Below are positions 1 through 9,335 of a stretch of 64,000 bases of DNA, piece after piece. The notes under the pieces were generated by a model. The model made no database searches, was not told the DNA's origin, and worked only from the letters and a program-made list of their open reading frames with translations. A program made the translations under genes and the position numbers. The stretch's first letter is position 1. Every line of letters begins with the position of its first letter. Source of the stretch: Marinoscillum sp965229915 (GTDB lineage: Bacteria; Bacteroidota; Bacteroidia; Cytophagales; Cyclobacteriaceae); contig NZ_CBDDJZ010000001.1 in the NCBI RefSeq assembly GCF_965229915.1, positions 4,898,001 to 4,962,000 of the forward strand, given 5' to 3'.

Positions 1-3000
1 CGAGAAATACCCGTATGATTTGGTTGACAATGATCGGATAAGAGGAAGTCAGCCGGATGTTGGTGCATTTGAATATGATAGCCTCTTTAGTCAACTCCAA
101 AATGTGCGTTTTTATGCTAATTCTGACACCCACTCTGTGGACCTGTTTTGGAGCTATCGCCATGATACCTCCATCACACAGCAAGAACTTTATAAATGGT
201 CTGAAGGTGAATGGGTTGAGGTACTAAATCAGGTAAATGCTCCGAACACTGCTTTGGATACTTCCTTTATGGATGATCAAATCACATCAGGTTTCTCCTA
301 TACTTACCAGTTGGTGTTCACAGATTCACTTGGACGCCAGTATACCAAACTTGAAACGACCATTCCCAATAGTTCCTTTGATCATGCCGCTGTTTTTGAT
401 GGTACAGGTACAATCGAAATACCACAACATCCACTCCTTCGTCCCAAACAGGGAACGATTGAATTTTGGCTAAAGCTGGACGAATACCCAACAGGCCCCA
501 ACCAGTTCTATTCTATAGCTTCTTGTCACGATCAAGAGTCCAAGAGGGGGTGGAATTTCATCCACAACACCAGTGAGTTGATGCTCGTCATGCGTACCCA
601 AACAGAGACGTACAGAATGCAGACGGGTATCAACCTGGTGGATGGTATCTGGCATCATTTGGCTTATGCTTATGATGCCACGGGAAGTCAATCCTCTGTC
701 CTCTACGTGGATGGTGAGGCAGTGGCCTGGCAACAATTGCCGGATATGGACATTGCATGGATGCCGTTGAGAATTGGTAGCAGTCTGGATGACTACTGGA
801 CCTCTCTCTCCGGAGGTGTAGATGAGTTTCGTTTGTGGAACTACCAAAAGACCGCTGAGCAGATCAATGACCTCATACTCAAAAGATCCGGAGGAGGGGA
901 TCAAGGATTAAACCTTCTCCTCAACCTCGATGAAGGCGATTTATCTTACACCATCAATGACGGGAGCCCCAATAACCTGAATGGTCACGTAAATGGAAAC
1001 ATCACCTCGGTCTCAAGTAATATTGCGCTTTTAGGACCAGAAGTATATGGACACGCACTCAACAATGAAGTTCGGCTAGTATGGGGGTTGAGGAACTACG
1101 ACTATATCAGTGCTTTGAAGGTTTTCAGAAGTATAAATGGAGGAGTGAAGGAAGAACTTGCACATTTAGCTGACTTTAGAAGAGATAGCGTGAATATCTA
1201 TGTAGATCACGATGTAGTCAACGGTGACCAATATAACTACGCAGTATACGCAATTGGTTATGATAATAAGCAATATCTAGTGGGTGAGGAACAGCTCGTT
1301 CCTAATCAAGGCCTGGGAAATTTCATTGACTTTGATGGTGATGACGACTACATAGAAATTAAGGATGGGCCTCATTTGAGATCTCCTGTTGGTACCATTG
1401 AGTTCTGGATGAGAATTGACGAAAGCCCTGCTGGAAAGAATAACGGCTATTACATGATTGCGAATAAACTCAATGACACTGGAAATAGTGGTTGGAGTTT
1501 TTACCACAATACCACTGAGTTTGCAGCACAGATGAAGAATGCTAGTGGTGCTCAGATTAATGTGAATTCTGGGCTTAATCTGGTAGATGGTCAATGGCAT
1601 CATATTGCCATGGCTTATCATTTTGAAGTAAACCAATCCATCAGGCTTTATGTGGATGGTCAGTTGATACGATTGGAGGACGCCAGCCAAATCGATATCA
1701 CTGACAATCCAGTACTGATTGGGAAAGGTCAAGGTGCCTTCTGGACTGATTTTGATGGGCAAATCGACGAGTTTCGTATTTGGAACTACTTCAGGTCTCC
1801 ACAAGAAATTCAAAATGCAAGCAATCAAAGAGCTAATGGTCTTTCAGCCGAGTTGATGCTCGTGCTCAATATGGATGAACCGAAAGGTGCTGTGGAAGTC
1901 GATGATAATACGTTCTATGATTTAGAAGGTCATGTGTTCGGTGATGTTACCTTTAGTCAGGATAATACCAGAAGTCCCTACATCATTTATAGCATGCTTC
2001 CAGACATATCCTTAGCTGAAGTAGCGTCAATTGACTCAGTGATTATTCCAGAGATGAGTGCTACCAGTCTGGAATTTTCGCCTGATGGGTTGCATGTTTA
2101 CACGATCGGAAAAGGCCTTACTCAGGGCGTTTACCATTACAACTTATCAAGGGCTTATGAGCTCAATTCGTTCAATCAGACCGGCTTTCTAGACTTATCC
2201 GTACAGAGCGATGCTTTAGACGGGTTCCATATGACGGCTGATGGTAGTCGATTGTATATCATCGAATCAACTACAGATTCCATTTTTCAGTATGACTTAT
2301 CCATACCATTTGATATTTCTACAGCCAGTTATAACGGTTCCTCATTTTATGTGGGCAATCAGTTAACAGAACCGACTGATCTATTCATCAACCCGACCGG
2401 TGACCACCTCTTAGTCTCTGGAAGTGACCGAATCTACCGATATGCATTGAGTACTGCATTTGATGTATCCTCGGTTTCTTATTTGGGAGTCGTCACTTTT
2501 GCTGCTATCGAAAACAGCCTCAGTGATTTCACTTTCACTAAAGATGGAAAGCGGTTGTTTTTAGTTGGTTCATCATCGCATCAAATCACACAGTTAGATG
2601 TGTCGGAGTCTTTCGATATCACTTTGCCCGTGGGGGATCAACCTACTTGGGACGTATCCAGTGAGCTGATCAAGCCAACAGGAATTGCACTAGGCAACTC
2701 GGATCAAGAGCTTTTTCTTGTGGGATCCAATAACAATAAGCTATATTCTTTTACTGCCGGGCTGTCTGATTTTGAGGAGATCTCTGCCGATGACGGAAGT
2801 GTGGAGGGTAGTCTGATGTTGGAAATAGTAGGTGATACGTTCAATCAGGCAGGTGGACAATTGTCTCATGGCGTAGATTATACCATTATCAATCTTCCCG
2901 ATGGATTACATCCTGTCCTTGAAGTTGCTCCATCTGCCAAAATTGGTAAGCTGTCATTGACAGGTTCGGCCACATCGAGTCGAGCAATAGATAGCGTTGA

Positions 3001-4678
3001 TGAGTTGGTTTTGCAATTTGAAAATAGTGCTTTTACTGGTGGGAATACCATTGAGGTAGATGCCACCAGAAATCAAATCGGAATTCATTTGGGTGTTCCC
3101 TATGTGTGGAATGGAAATCACTGGCTAGGGGGAAGCGCACCAGGGACTGGAGACGAAGCAGTAATCAATGGTGAATACACTACAATCACGGATGGGGTGT
3201 TGGATATATATACCCTTAAGGTTAATGAAGGGGCTCGTTTGGAGATTGATTCAGCTACTACAGTCACCATCAACGATGCGCTATACAATGAAGGTGCCGT
3301 CATCGTTCGATCAGGAGGTTCATTAATCACCAAGGGGAACGTCTATGGCACAGACTACCGGTTCGAGCGAAACACCACTTTTGATAACAAGACTGGCCGA
3401 TACAGCATAGTTGGTTCGCCGGTTCAGTCTGCGCCTTTCGATGTTTTGACTTCAAGCCACGTTTACGGTTATGATGAGACACAAACCTACAATGCAGGTG
3501 GGAACGAAGGAGCTGATCGATTCAAAACGCCTTCGCAGCTGGGGCACGCCACAATGGTTCCGGGACAGGGTTACTTTAGTGCATTCACAGGTGATGTAAA
3601 TGGTAAGGTCATCTTCACAGGAAAACCAAATAACGGAACTATCGGAGTTGGTCTTTCTTACACGGAACAGGGAGATGTAGCCGAGACAGATTATCAAGGC
3701 TTTCATCTGGTATCCAATCCATACCCATCATCGATTAGCTATACCAACTTCATGTCTGAAAACAGCGCTGCAAATATCACTGGGTCGATTTACCTGTGGG
3801 ATGATTATGGTTCGGATACTGGTAGAGGTACCAATGCAGACTACCTGATTGTGAATGCGATGGGTAACACTGACAGTCGCGGCGATGGACTAACCAAATG
3901 GGACGGCTACATCCGCAGTGGACAGGGGTTCTTGGTACAGGCCAATTCTGAGACTTGCATTTCATTCACCAATAACATGCGTCAAATAGGTAACAACTCC
4001 GATGGTGGTTATTACCGACTGGCTGCTATCACTTCTTATAAGTTGATACTGACGGATGGTGAAATAAGTAAGGCTACAGTGCTAGGGTATGCGTCTGACG
4101 CAACTCTCGGAACCGATAAGTCCTATGATGCACTGAATATGAATGGTGGCTCACTTCAGTTCTACACGCTGCAAGTGGATAGTGAGAAGAAGCTAGGAAT
4201 ACAAGGATTACCCACTACTTATAAGGAAGGAGTGAAGTTGGGTTATAGTGTCAGAGAAGCAGGAAAGCTCATGATCAGATTACAGGAAGAGGGAAGCGGA
4301 TCGATGATCCTTTATGATAAGTTAGTGGATCAGGAAGTAGACTTGAGCCACGGGAGTTACATCTTTAGTTCTGAAGCTGGTGTATTCAATGATCGATTCA
4401 TGCTTATAGCTCCGCAGATGGTAACTGGTCTGGAAGATCTAAATGAGATTCACACCTATGCGTCAGATGGATACTTGCACTTGCTAAGTGAACAGCCCAT
4501 CAAAGCGGGAAGCCAATACCAACTGATCGACCTGATGGGAAGGTCGCTGATCCAAGGCACTTTGGGTAGAGACAGCAATGAGGTAGATATCCAATTAGGC
4601 AACCTTCCAAAGTCCGTTTACATCTTACAGTTAATTGGCGACAACAAAGTCTGGAGAGGCAAAGTGATATTGAAATAA
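1..4678 (+). CDS. Giant T9SS-sorted surface protein with two LamG domains (5' end outside window)
   Basis: The reading frame is open from base 2, so the true start lies upstream. The first residues end in DVGAFEY, which resembles the end of a beta-helix 'choice-of-anchor' region. Two concanavalin/LamG domains follow, at about residues 120-290 and 435-610 counted from base 20, each with a GTIEFW strand and a later DGxWHH motif. Next comes a run of beta-propeller-like repeats with SPDG/TxDGxRLY motifs (about 690-930). A WNGNHW...YSIVGSP region (about 1030-1135) and a C-terminal T9SS sorting domain (about 1475-1552, ending WRGKVILK) complete it. T9SS domains are known to target proteins to the Bacteroidota cell surface or medium. 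The role is probably adhesion or glycan binding, which is inferred. A 59-aa PID-CTERM peptide gene follows. Confidence 0.9.
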   Translation, partial: EKYPYDLVDNDRIRGSQPDVGAFEYDSLFSQLQNVRFYANSDTHSVDLFWSYRHDTSITQQELYKWSEGEWVEVLNQVNAPNTALDTSFMDDQITSGFSYTYQLVFTDSLGRQYTKLETTIPNSSFDHAAVFDGTGTIEIPQHPLLRPKQGTIEFWLKLDEYPTGPNQFYSIASCHDQESKRGWNFIHNTSELMLVMRTQTETYRMQTGINLVDGIWHHLAYAYDATGSQSSVLYVDGEAVAWQQLPDMDIAWMPLRIGSSLDDYWTSLSGGVDEFRLWNYQKTAEQINDLILKRSGGGDQGLNLLLNLDEGDLSYTINDGSPNNLNGHVNGNITSVSSNIALLGPEVYGHALNNEVRLVWGLRNYDYISALKVFRSINGGVKEELAHLADFRRDSVNIYVDHDVVNGDQYNYAVYAIGYDNKQYLVGEEQLVPNQGLGNFIDFDGDDDYIEIKDGPHLRSPVGTIEFWMRIDESPAGKNNGYYMIANKLNDTGNSGWSFYHNTTEFAAQMKNASGAQINVNSGLNLVDGQWHHIAMAYHFEVNQSIRLYVDGQLIRLEDASQIDITDNPVLIGKGQGAFWTDFDGQIDEFRIWNYFRSPQEIQNASNQRANGLSAELMLVLNMDEPKGAVEVDDNTFYDLEGHVFGDVTFSQDNTRSPYIIYSMLPDISLAEVASIDSVIIPEMSATSLEFSPDGLHVYTIGKGLTQGVYHYNLSRAYELNSFNQTGFLDLSVQSDALDGFHMTADGSRLYIIESTTDSIFQYDLSIPFDISTASYNGSSFYVGNQLTEPTDLFINPTGDHLLVSGSDRIYRYALSTAFDVSSVSYLGVVTFAAIENSLSDFTFTKDGKRLFLVGSSSHQITQLDVSESFDITLPVGDQPTWDVSSELIKPTGIALGNSDQELFLVGSNNNKLYSFTAGLSDFEEISADDGSVEGSLMLEIVGDTFNQAGGQLSHGVDYTIINLPDGLHPVLEVAPSAKIGKLSLTGSATSSRAIDSVDELVLQFENSAFTGGNTIEVDATRNQIGIHLGVPYVWNGNHWLGGSAPGTGDEAVINGEYTTITDGVLDIYTLKVNEGARLEIDSATTVTINDALYNEGAVIVRSGGSLITKGNVYGTDYRFERNTTFDNKTGRYSIVGSPVQSAPFDVLTSSHVYGYDETQTYNAGGNEGADRFKTPSQLGHATMVPGQGYFSAFTGDVNGKVIFTGKPNNGTIGVGLSYTEQGDVAETDYQGFHLVSNPYPSSISYTNFMSENSAANITGSIYLWDDYGSDTGRGTNADYLIVNAMGNTDSRGDGLTKWDGYIRSGQGFLVQANSETCISFTNNMRQIGNNSDGGYYRLAAITSYKLILTDGEISKATVLGYASDATLGTDKSYDALNMNGGSLQFYTLQVDSEKKLGIQGLPTTYKEGVKLGYSVREAGKLMIRLQEEGSGSMILYDKLVDQEVDLSHGSYIFSSEAGVFNDRFMLIAPQMVTGLEDLNEIHTYASDGYLHLLSEQPIKAGSQYQLIDLMGRSLIQGTLGRDSNEVDIQLGNLPKSVYILQLIGDNKVWRGKVILK

Positions 4679-4706
4679 ATATGATAAGACTCAAAGCCTT
4701 ACATCA

Positions 4707-4786
4707 GTCATGCTGAATTCATTTCAGCATCTGTGACTTTGATTCAGAAAACAATCATAAAGATCCTGAATCAATTTCAGGATGAC
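4707..4786. repeat. REP-like paired hairpins
   Basis: Two hairpins lie in tandem between the surface-protein gene and the PID-CTERM gene. ATGCTGAA (4710-4717) pairs with TTCAGCAT (4723-4730), and ATCCTGAA (4763-4770) pairs with TTCAGGAT (4776-4783). The outermost bases also mirror each other: GTCATGCTGAA at the left end against the complement of TTCAGGATGAC at the right end. The whole 80 bp therefore behaves as one imperfect palindrome. It resembles extragenic palindromic repeats of Bacteroidota and may also act as a transcript end. Confidence 0.6.
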
Positions 4787-4830
4787 TAAACGCTTTGAGT
4801 CTTTACTGGGAATACAAAAACATTAAAACC

Positions 4831-5010
4831 ATGACAAACAGACTATTCAAAACCCTATTGATCTTACCAGCTATTTTACTTGTTTTACCAGCACTTGCCC
4901 AGGGAGCAGGAGCTCCACCAGCTACTCCGATAGATGGTGGTTTGAGCTTACTGCTGGCAGCAGGTGGAGCTTATGGAATCAAGAAAATAAGAGACACACG
5001 AAAATCATAA
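4831..5010 (+). CDS. PID-CTERM sorting-domain peptide (59 aa)
   Basis: A tiny exported protein with an N-terminal hydrophobic signal sequence ending LPALAQG. A short linker leads to the motif APPATPIDGGLSLLLAAGG and a basic tail (KKIRDTRKS). The Pro-Ile-Asp box, short hydrophobic segment and basic end match the PID-CTERM class of putative sorting tags in Bacteroidota, named from memory of the family. The ATG at 4831 starts the signal peptide; an upstream in-frame TTG at 4795 would add 12 residues and is less likely. A second copy at 49058-49225 has nearly the same protein motif but diverged codons, which points to selection on the peptide. Function is unknown. No exosortase-type enzyme is in the window. 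Confidence 0.8.
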   Translation: MTNRLFKTLLILPAILLVLPALAQGAGAPPATPIDGGLSLLLAAGGAYGIKKIRDTRKS

Positions 5011-5083
5011 TCTATAACAGGAGGCCGGTTGAATTGGCGTAATATAATCGTCACCATTTTCACACCAAGATTTCAGATTAGGA

Positions 5084-5121
5084 GGTGATAGGGCTGGACT
5101 GCAGCCTATTTTCGGATCACC
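5084..5121 (+). other. Candidate structured RNA leader
   Basis: GGTGAT (5084-5089) can pair with ATCACC (5116-5121). An inner stem, ATAG/CTAT (5088-5091 with 5106-5109) plus GCTG/CAGC (5093-5096 with 5102-5105), competes with or nests near it. It lies 60-90 bases upstream of the 44-aa ORF. No known riboswitch class was recognised. The remaining bases between 5011 and 5177 show nothing else. Confidence 0.3.
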
Positions 5122-5177
5122 GTAGGGTTTACAGCCAATAACCCGTTTCAATAATATCACTAACTAATATTAACATC

Positions 5178-5312
5178 ATGGAATATCAGGAAACTACAGA
5201 GGCAAATGCAAAAACTGATAACACGGATAAATTCTACAAGATATTGGCTGTAACGGCATTGGTGCTGTTTGTAGGGTTGCTGAGCAGTTTTTACTTTTTG
5301 AACTTGGTCTAG
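5178..5312 (+). CDS. Small single-pass membrane peptide (44 aa)
   Basis: An ATG-initiated ORF of 44 codons. The polar, charged N-terminus (MEYQETTEANAKTDNTDK) is followed by one hydrophobic helix of about 21 residues (ILAVTALVLFVGLLSSFYFL) and a stop. This layout fits a single-pass inner-membrane peptide with its N-terminus in the cytoplasm. A terminator-like hairpin lies 30 bases downstream. No family was recognised. It lies between the PID-CTERM gene and DUF2809 and may be a stand-alone transcript. That it is coding is inferred from composition and the following terminator only. Confidence 0.5.
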   Translation: MEYQETTEANAKTDNTDKFYKILAVTALVLFVGLLSSFYFLNLV

Positions 5313-5343
5313 AAATCTAAATAACTAAGGCGCTCTTCGGAGC

Positions 5344-5386
5344 AAAAACCACCTGATTTCTGAAGAGGGTTGATGGTGGTTTTATT
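5344..5386 (+). terminator. Intrinsic terminator after the 44-aa ORF
   Basis: AAAAACCACC (5344-5353) pairs with GGTGGTTTT (5375-5383), followed by the T-rich run TTTATTTAT. Confidence 0.6.
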
Positions 5387-5392
5387 TATCCC

Positions 5393-5523
5393 GTCAGGGT
5401 AACCGCAGCGGCGGACCGTCCTGACAAAGCCAAAGCTTTCGTCAGCTGATGACGCTTCAGTCACAGTCTGATAAGCTTGCTTCATCAGACCCGGAGGGCA
5501 AATTATGCTTTAATGCATAATTT
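5393..5523. repeat. Cluster of three hairpins
   Basis: GTCAGG/CCTGAC (5393-5398 with 5420-5425), GTCTGAT/ATCAGAC (5466-5472 with 5484-5490) and AAATTATGC/GCATAATTT (5500-5508 with 5515-5523). The last lies just past the stop of the leftward DUF2809 gene and probably terminates it. The others may be degenerate extragenic repeats. Confidence 0.45.
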
Positions 5524-5527
5524 GGGT

Positions 5528-5905
5528 TTATTCTCCTTGCCATCTTGAGTCCAGAAGGTATCCCATTCCGCACCCAAAGGTGTAAGCCACAAGATCGGAC
5601 CACAAAAAACCACGACCAAGCATCAGACTACCGATCCTTGTAGATCGCCATTCATTTAGCCAACTGACCTGATATAGCTGACTTAGCTCTATTGCATAGC
5701 AGATGCTGATGGCTAGAAATAACGTATGCTTCATGCTCATATGCGGCAACAAAAATCGCACTCCCCAGTAGATCATCACGGCATAAAGAGCATCACCTAA
5801 GGTCAGATTGATTATTTCAGGTAATAAGAATGAGAGTTTCCGAGATAGCAATCCAAGGACGATTGTGATTACCGCGAATACCAGATATAGTACTCTTCTT
5901 TTCAT
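5528..5905 (-). CDS. DUF2809 family membrane protein
   Basis: A 125-aa protein with four hydrophobic segments. Conserved-looking motifs are GDALYAVMIYWGVRFLLP, AIELSQLYQ, TRIGSLMLGRGFLWSDL and a C-terminal membrane helix, all typical of the DUF2809 inner-membrane family. The ATG at 5905 (MKRRVLYLVF) gives the usual family length. The frame is open further upstream, but those residues are low-complexity and overlap the divergent kinase promoter. The function of the family is not established. It stands alone, divergent from the TPR kinase gene. Confidence 0.8.
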   Translation of the reverse strand: MKRRVLYLVFAVITIVLGLLSRKLSFLLPEIINLTLGDALYAVMIYWGVRFLLPHMSMKHTLFLAISICYAIELSQLYQVSWLNEWRSTRIGSLMLGRGFLWSDLVAYTFGCGMGYLLDSRWQGE

Positions 5906-6041
5906 GGTAGGAAGTTGTTGTAGTTTTTTGTCACTGCCATAGTCAACGTTTTCTTTTCTGTAGCAATTATAAAATTGTGATGCTTTGACCATTAATTTTA
6001 TTATTTTTCCTATCCAATTTTTAATTTTTTTCAACCACCTG

Positions 6042-8234
6042 ATGTATTCCACCGACCTCCAACAAGCCAAAAAGGTGCTCAATTTGCTTGCTAATGCTGA
6101 TTTGGATCACGACGACCCGGAGGATGGAATAAGGTTTGCGAAAAAGGCGGTGTTAATGAGCATCAAAACGGATGATTCCGGACTTCTGGCCATCAGTAAG
6201 TATAAGTTATCCCAAAAGTTTATGCAGAATGGTGAGGTTGGTAAAGCAACGACCGTTGGTAGAGAGGTGATTGGTACCTATCAGGTACTTGGTGATGATC
6301 AGGGATTGGCTGATAGCAAATTTCATGTGGCCAGAATCTACCTACAATCAGAAAATTATCACCTTGGGCTTATTTATCTTCTCGATTGCCTGGAAATCTA
6401 TCGCCGATTAGCTGATTACCACCATCAAGCCAAGGTGCAAATGGCTCTGGGGACAGTATACGAGTTTTTCAAAGATGATCGCAATGCGATTGTTGCTTAT
6501 GAAAAGTCGATCGATGCAGCAAAGAAAGTGGGTGATGTGGTATTGGAAACAGACGCTTACAACCCTTTGTCGGGCATTTACCTCAACAAAGGTCAATTAG
6601 ACAAGGCTGAAGCATTGATCGAGCGGTCCATGCGGATGAAGCACCGGGTCAACGACATGAAGGGTATGGCCTATGCGCTGTATGGCAAAGGCAAGGTATA
6701 CGTCCGGCAAAAAAATTATCTCAAGGCCAAAGAGGCATATCTGGAAGCTATCAGGCTGCATCGGGAGAATGGTGAATTGCTCGGCCTGGGAAAGTGTTAT
6801 TACAAACTCGGGGTGTTGTACTATGAGCTAGGAGAGGTGGAGGAGGCCGTGGAGGCGCTTAGAGGGGCATTGAATTTCGCTAATTTCAATAACCTGATTG
6901 GTATCAAATCCAGGAGCAATTACCTGCTTTATGAAATATACAAGGAGCGTGACGATTACCAAACCGCTTTACAGTTCATAGAGGCATACATGAAGGAAAA
7001 GGAAACGCTAATTGATAATCAAACCCAAAAAGTGATCAATAGCTATGAGTCCATAGCCACAATGGAGCGCATGCAGAAGGAGGCTGAAATGCAGCGTGAG
7101 AAGGCTGAGATTATTGAAAAGAAAAACAAAGCCGAACAAGCCTCCAAGGTGAAACAGGACTTTTTGTCTACCATGAGTCATGAAATTCGCACTCCACTTA
7201 ATGCTGTCACCACGATTACCTCATTCTTACAGGAAACTGCGCGTGAAGATCAAGTCAATCTGCTGGAGTCACTGCAGTTTTCATCCAATAATCTACTCAG
7301 AATCATTAATGATATTCTTGATTTCAACAAGCTGGATGCTGGTAAGCTCAAGCTGGATCTATCATCTATAAAAATAAGAGTGCTACTGGAAAACATACGC
7401 AATACCTATCTCAGCCTGGCAAAAGAGAAGGGTGTGGACCTGTTACTTCGTATGGACAATCAGCTAAGCAGCCACTATTTGCTAGATGAAACTCGCCTCA
7501 CTCAGGTTCTGGGCAATCTGGTTTCCAATGCGATCAAATTTACAGATAATGGCAGTGTCACTATAGAAGTAGAACTGATGGATAATAAGGGGGTGAGAGA
7601 CAAGCTTCAGTTTAGTGTAACTGATACGGGCAGCGGCGTACCAGTAGATTTCATGGATCAACTCTTTGAGAGTTTTTCTCAACCACAGTTTCACAAAACT
7701 AAAAAGCATGGTGGATCAGGACTAGGCTTAGCCATCGTTAAAAAGATCATTGAGCTGCATCAAAGTGATATTCATGTGGAGAGCAAAGTTGGAGAAGGAT
7801 CACGCTTTTATTTCGAGCTGGAGCTGACACCTACTTCTCAAAAGGACAAAGAAATTGAATTGGTTAGACAGGCGTTGAATAATAAGTCTGTGTTATTAGC
7901 TGAGGACAACATGATTAACGCCATGGTCTCTATGAAACTGCTCGGGAAATGGGGACTCAAGAGCATCCACGCCACCAATGGAGAAGAGGTGGTTCGCATG
8001 GCTGGAGAAGAGAGTTACGATTGCATTCTCATGGATATTCACATGCCCCAAATGGATGGCTTTGAGGCAGCTCAGCGTATTCGCACTACTTCTAACCCCA
8101 ATCAAAACACTCCAATCTTCGCCCTCACCGCAGATGTGATGGCAGGGCAAGAGTCCTTCTCCAAACTATTCAATGGTTTTTTACTCAAACCAATAGAGCA
8201 GGACAAACTGTACGCGGCTTTAGCTTCTGTTTAA
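6042..8234 (+). CDS. Cytosolic TPR hybrid sensor histidine kinase
   Basis: A 730-aa protein from the ATG at 6042 (MYSTDLQQ); earlier in-frame codons encode AT-rich filler. Residues 1-330 are tetratricopeptide repeats. A coiled coil (about 335-370) leads to HisKA with the phospho-acceptor H380 in MSHEIRTP. HATPase_c follows with its N-box (QVLGNLVSNAIKFT) and the glycine box GSGLGLAIVKKI. A C-terminal receiver has phospho-acceptor D665 in LMDIHMPQMDG. There is no transmembrane segment, so it senses a cytoplasmic signal, probably through the TPRs. As a hybrid kinase it should pass phosphate from His to its own Asp. No output protein is encoded alongside. Confidence 0.9.
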   Translation: MYSTDLQQAKKVLNLLANADLDHDDPEDGIRFAKKAVLMSIKTDDSGLLAISKYKLSQKFMQNGEVGKATTVGREVIGTYQVLGDDQGLADSKFHVARIYLQSENYHLGLIYLLDCLEIYRRLADYHHQAKVQMALGTVYEFFKDDRNAIVAYEKSIDAAKKVGDVVLETDAYNPLSGIYLNKGQLDKAEALIERSMRMKHRVNDMKGMAYALYGKGKVYVRQKNYLKAKEAYLEAIRLHRENGELLGLGKCYYKLGVLYYELGEVEEAVEALRGALNFANFNNLIGIKSRSNYLLYEIYKERDDYQTALQFIEAYMKEKETLIDNQTQKVINSYESIATMERMQKEAEMQREKAEIIEKKNKAEQASKVKQDFLSTMSHEIRTPLNAVTTITSFLQETAREDQVNLLESLQFSSNNLLRIINDILDFNKLDAGKLKLDLSSIKIRVLLENIRNTYLSLAKEKGVDLLLRMDNQLSSHYLLDETRLTQVLGNLVSNAIKFTDNGSVTIEVELMDNKGVRDKLQFSVTDTGSGVPVDFMDQLFESFSQPQFHKTKKHGGSGLGLAIVKKIIELHQSDIHVESKVGEGSRFYFELELTPTSQKDKEIELVRQALNNKSVLLAEDNMINAMVSMKLLGKWGLKSIHATNGEEVVRMAGEESYDCILMDIHMPQMDGFEAAQRIRTTSNPNQNTPIFALTADVMAGQESFSKLFNGFLLKPIEQDKLYAALASV

Positions 8235-8333
8235 TCTTGGTTCATCTGGGATAATTGACCTTCATTTTTTGGAAGCTGCAAGCGTTTCTTTATTAGTTTA
8301 GCACTTAGTTACAATTTTGACCTGAATTATAGC

Positions 8334-9317
8334 ATGGAAATAAGAAACAACTGGACCAAAGAAGAAATCAAACAGATATTTGATCGACCTGTTTTGGAAT
8401 TGATTTACGAAGCAGCTACCGTTCACAGGCAGCACAATGACCCTTCAGAGGTTCAGGTGTGTACCTTGCTTTCGATCAAAACTGGAGGATGTCCCGAGGA
8501 TTGTGCTTATTGTCCGCAGGCAGCCAGATATCATACAGATGTGAAGGTGCACAAGCTGCTAGATGTAGACTTTGTCATGGACAAGGCTAAAAATGCTAAG
8601 GAAAATGGAAGTACCCGTTTTTGCATGGGAGCAGCCTGGAGAGAGGTTCGAGACAATAAAGATTTTGATAAAGTCATTGACATGGTCAAAGGTGTGAATG
8701 CTCTGGGAATGGAAGTGTGCTGTACTCTGGGCATGCTCACCGAAGATCAGGCTAAGCGCTTAAAGGATGCTGGCTTGTATGCCTACAATCATAACCTGGA
8801 TACTTCCGAAGAACACTATGAAGACATTATCACCACTCGAACTTACGATGACCGGTTGGATACCATCGAGAATGTTAGGAGTGCGGATATTTCGGTATGT
8901 TCCGGCGGCATAATAGGTCTTGGTGAAACCAATGATGACCGAATAGATATGCTTCATACCCTGGCTACTATGCGTGAGCATCCTGAGTCTGTCCCTGTCA
9001 ATGCGCTGGTGCCAGTTCCTGGTACTCCACTTGAAGATCAGCCAAAAGTGTCTGTATGGGATATGGTGCGTATGATCGCCACAGCTAGAATCATCATGCC
9101 CAAAGCAATGGTTCGTTTATCTGCGGGCAGAGTAAGAATGTCAGTGGAAGAGCAGGCACTATGCTTCATGGCAGGTGCCAATTCGATCTTTGCTGGGGAT
9201 GAGCTGCTCACTACTCCAAATCCTGAGGTAGATGAGGATAAGCAAATGTTCCAGACACTGAACCTGAAGCCAAGAGAATCCTTCAAGGGAGCAGCAGCTG
9301 AAAAACACCTAGCCTAA
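8334..9317 (+). CDS. bioB: Biotin synthase
   Basis: A 327-aa radical-SAM enzyme that inserts sulfur into dethiobiotin in the last step of biotin synthesis. The Fe-S/SAM cysteines C53, C57 and C60 lie in GGCPEDCAYCPQAARY, the signature of BioB. Further family motifs are FCMGAAWR, YNHNLDTSEEHY, GGIIGLGE and AGANSIFAGDELLTT. Length and start match the family. It is followed 18 bases later by a sensor kinase on the same strand, so the two may share a transcript. No other bio genes are in the window. Confidence 0.97.
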   Translation: MEIRNNWTKEEIKQIFDRPVLELIYEAATVHRQHNDPSEVQVCTLLSIKTGGCPEDCAYCPQAARYHTDVKVHKLLDVDFVMDKAKNAKENGSTRFCMGAAWREVRDNKDFDKVIDMVKGVNALGMEVCCTLGMLTEDQAKRLKDAGLYAYNHNLDTSEEHYEDIITTRTYDDRLDTIENVRSADISVCSGGIIGLGETNDDRIDMLHTLATMREHPESVPVNALVPVPGTPLEDQPKVSVWDMVRMIATARIIMPKAMVRLSAGRVRMSVEEQALCFMAGANSIFAGDELLTTPNPEVDEDKQMFQTLNLKPRESFKGAAAEKHLA

Positions 9318-9335
9318 TCGCTCGCCCTATAAGGG

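Noticed and set aside
470..904. Long antisense ORFs inside the surface-protein gene
   Set aside because: Shadows of the coding frame; no motif.
6042..6100. Earlier TTG start for the TPR kinase at 5985
   Set aside because: The extra 19 residues are encoded by AT-rich promoter sequence; the ATG at 6042 fits better.
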